This document shows, piece after piece, positions 5,142-5,559 of a DNA stretch of 5,559 nt. The notes beneath the pieces are model-generated. The model saw nothing but the letters and a program-made list of their open reading frames with translations, was not told where the DNA came from and did not search any database. Source of the stretch: Pseudomonadota bacterium (GTDB lineage: Bacteria; Pseudomonadota; Gammaproteobacteria; Burkholderiales; Burkholderiaceae_C); assembly GCA_023460715.1 (NCBI GenBank), contig JAEWPH010000244.1, positions 1 through 5,559 on the forward strand, written 5' to 3'. Position 1 is the first letter of the stretch; each line of letters begins with the position of its first letter. The translations under genes were made by a program, and so were the position numbers.

Positions 5142-5559
5142 TCACCGCGTGCGCGCCGGCACACCCGCTGCCGCGGCAGCCTGCAGGCGCCGTGCGGCCA
5201 CGGCAGCAACTACGCCCAACACCAGCAGCAGGCCGTCCACGCCCCAGACGGCGGCCGGCGTGTGGGCGATGGCCGCCGCGCCATAGGCCCCCGTCGTCCA
5301 GGCGTTGAGCGCCACGCAGGCCGGCGCCAGCACGGCGATGGCGCAGGCCTGGTCCCGCCAGGCCCGCGCACCGCGCAGATCCGTGTGCAGCAGCCCCGCG
5401 TGCAGCAGGCTGCCCAGCCAGACTGCGCAGAACACGGCGACCTCCAGCGCACCCCGGTCCAGCGCCAGGCCGGCGGCGTTGACAGACGCATGCGCCGGCA
5501 GCAGGCGGTTGGCGGCCAGGTAGGCCAGCGTGGCCACGACCAGGCCGGCCGTGCCGGCC
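5142..5559 (-). CDS. PepSY-associated transmembrane protein, C-terminal part (5' end outside window)
   Basis: About 138 residues are visible, and the frame stays open to the window edge, so the gene is truncated by the window rather than starting at GTG 5537. Four hydrophobic segments can be seen, beginning at AGTAGLVVATLAYLAANRLL, ALEVAVFCAVWLGSLLHAGL, CAIAVLAPACVALNAWTTGA and GVDGLLLVLGVVAAVAARRL. The arrangement ANRLLP, then an aromatic/Leu-rich helix ending in LLHAGLL, then ARAWRDQ and LNAWTTG resembles the C-terminus of PepSY-associated membrane proteins, which are often linked to iron-siderophore uptake or reduction. That assignment is from memory and the PepSY domain itself is not in view. 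Stop TGA is at 5142-5144. The gene is convergent with the TlpA-like gene; the 116 bases between the repeat and this stop hold no gene I can support. Confidence 0.65.
   Translation of the reverse strand, partial: AGTAGLVVATLAYLAANRLLPAHASVNAAGLALDRGALEVAVFCAVWLGSLLHAGLLHTDLRGARAWRDQACAIAVLAPACVALNAWTTGAYGAAAIAHTPAAVWGVDGLLLVLGVVAAVAARRLQAAAAAGVPARTR

Noticed and set aside
5003..5209. A 68-codon minus-strand frame between the AT-rich repeat and the PepSY-type gene
   Set aside because: It overlaps the repeat and the 3' end of the PepSY-type gene in another frame, with Arg/Gly-rich translation and no recognisable motif or ribosome site.

Overview
The window looks like part of a high-GC betaproteobacterial chromosome, most likely from the Comamonadaceae (Acidovorax, Comamonas and relatives). 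Three things point there: strong GC bias in the third codon position, close similarity of the selB and selD products to proteobacterial proteins recalled from memory, and two intergenic repeats of a kind I recognise from that family. No database search was run. The first 35 bases are not genomic. They match the Illumina Nextera / Tn5 adapter with one extra T, so the window begins at a contig or read end, inside selB.

Positions 36-2867 hold a selenocysteine (Sec) locus. It contains the 3' part of selB (Sec-specific elongation factor), then selC (tRNA-Sec, anticodon UCA), then selD on the opposite strand (selenophosphate synthetase, Cys form). SelD makes the selenium donor, tRNA-Sec carries the residue, and SelB delivers it at UGA codons that have a SECIS hairpin. 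selA is not in view and probably lies upstream of selB. No selenoprotein gene is visible here. Between selC and selD sits a much more AT-rich stretch (about 1140-1740). It carries one gene, for a small membrane-anchored protein of unknown function that resembles DUF6680 proteins. It looks like a foreign single-gene islet placed just downstream of the tRNA gene.

Divergent from selD, across a 219-base intergenic region, is a gene for an exported transglutaminase-like protein with a twin-arginine signal and an intact Cys-His-Asp triad. A Comamonadaceae-type palindromic repeat follows it. Next come a gene for a TlpA-like thiol-disulfide oxidoreductase (WCGPC motif), a second family-typical palindromic repeat, and, convergent, the 3' end of a gene for a PepSY-associated multi-pass membrane protein that runs off the window.

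I see no CRISPR array, insertion sequence or integrase, and no clearly new multi-gene system. The points most worth a second look are the AT-rich gene beside tRNA-Sec, the hairpin just before selC, and the adapter sequence at the start.
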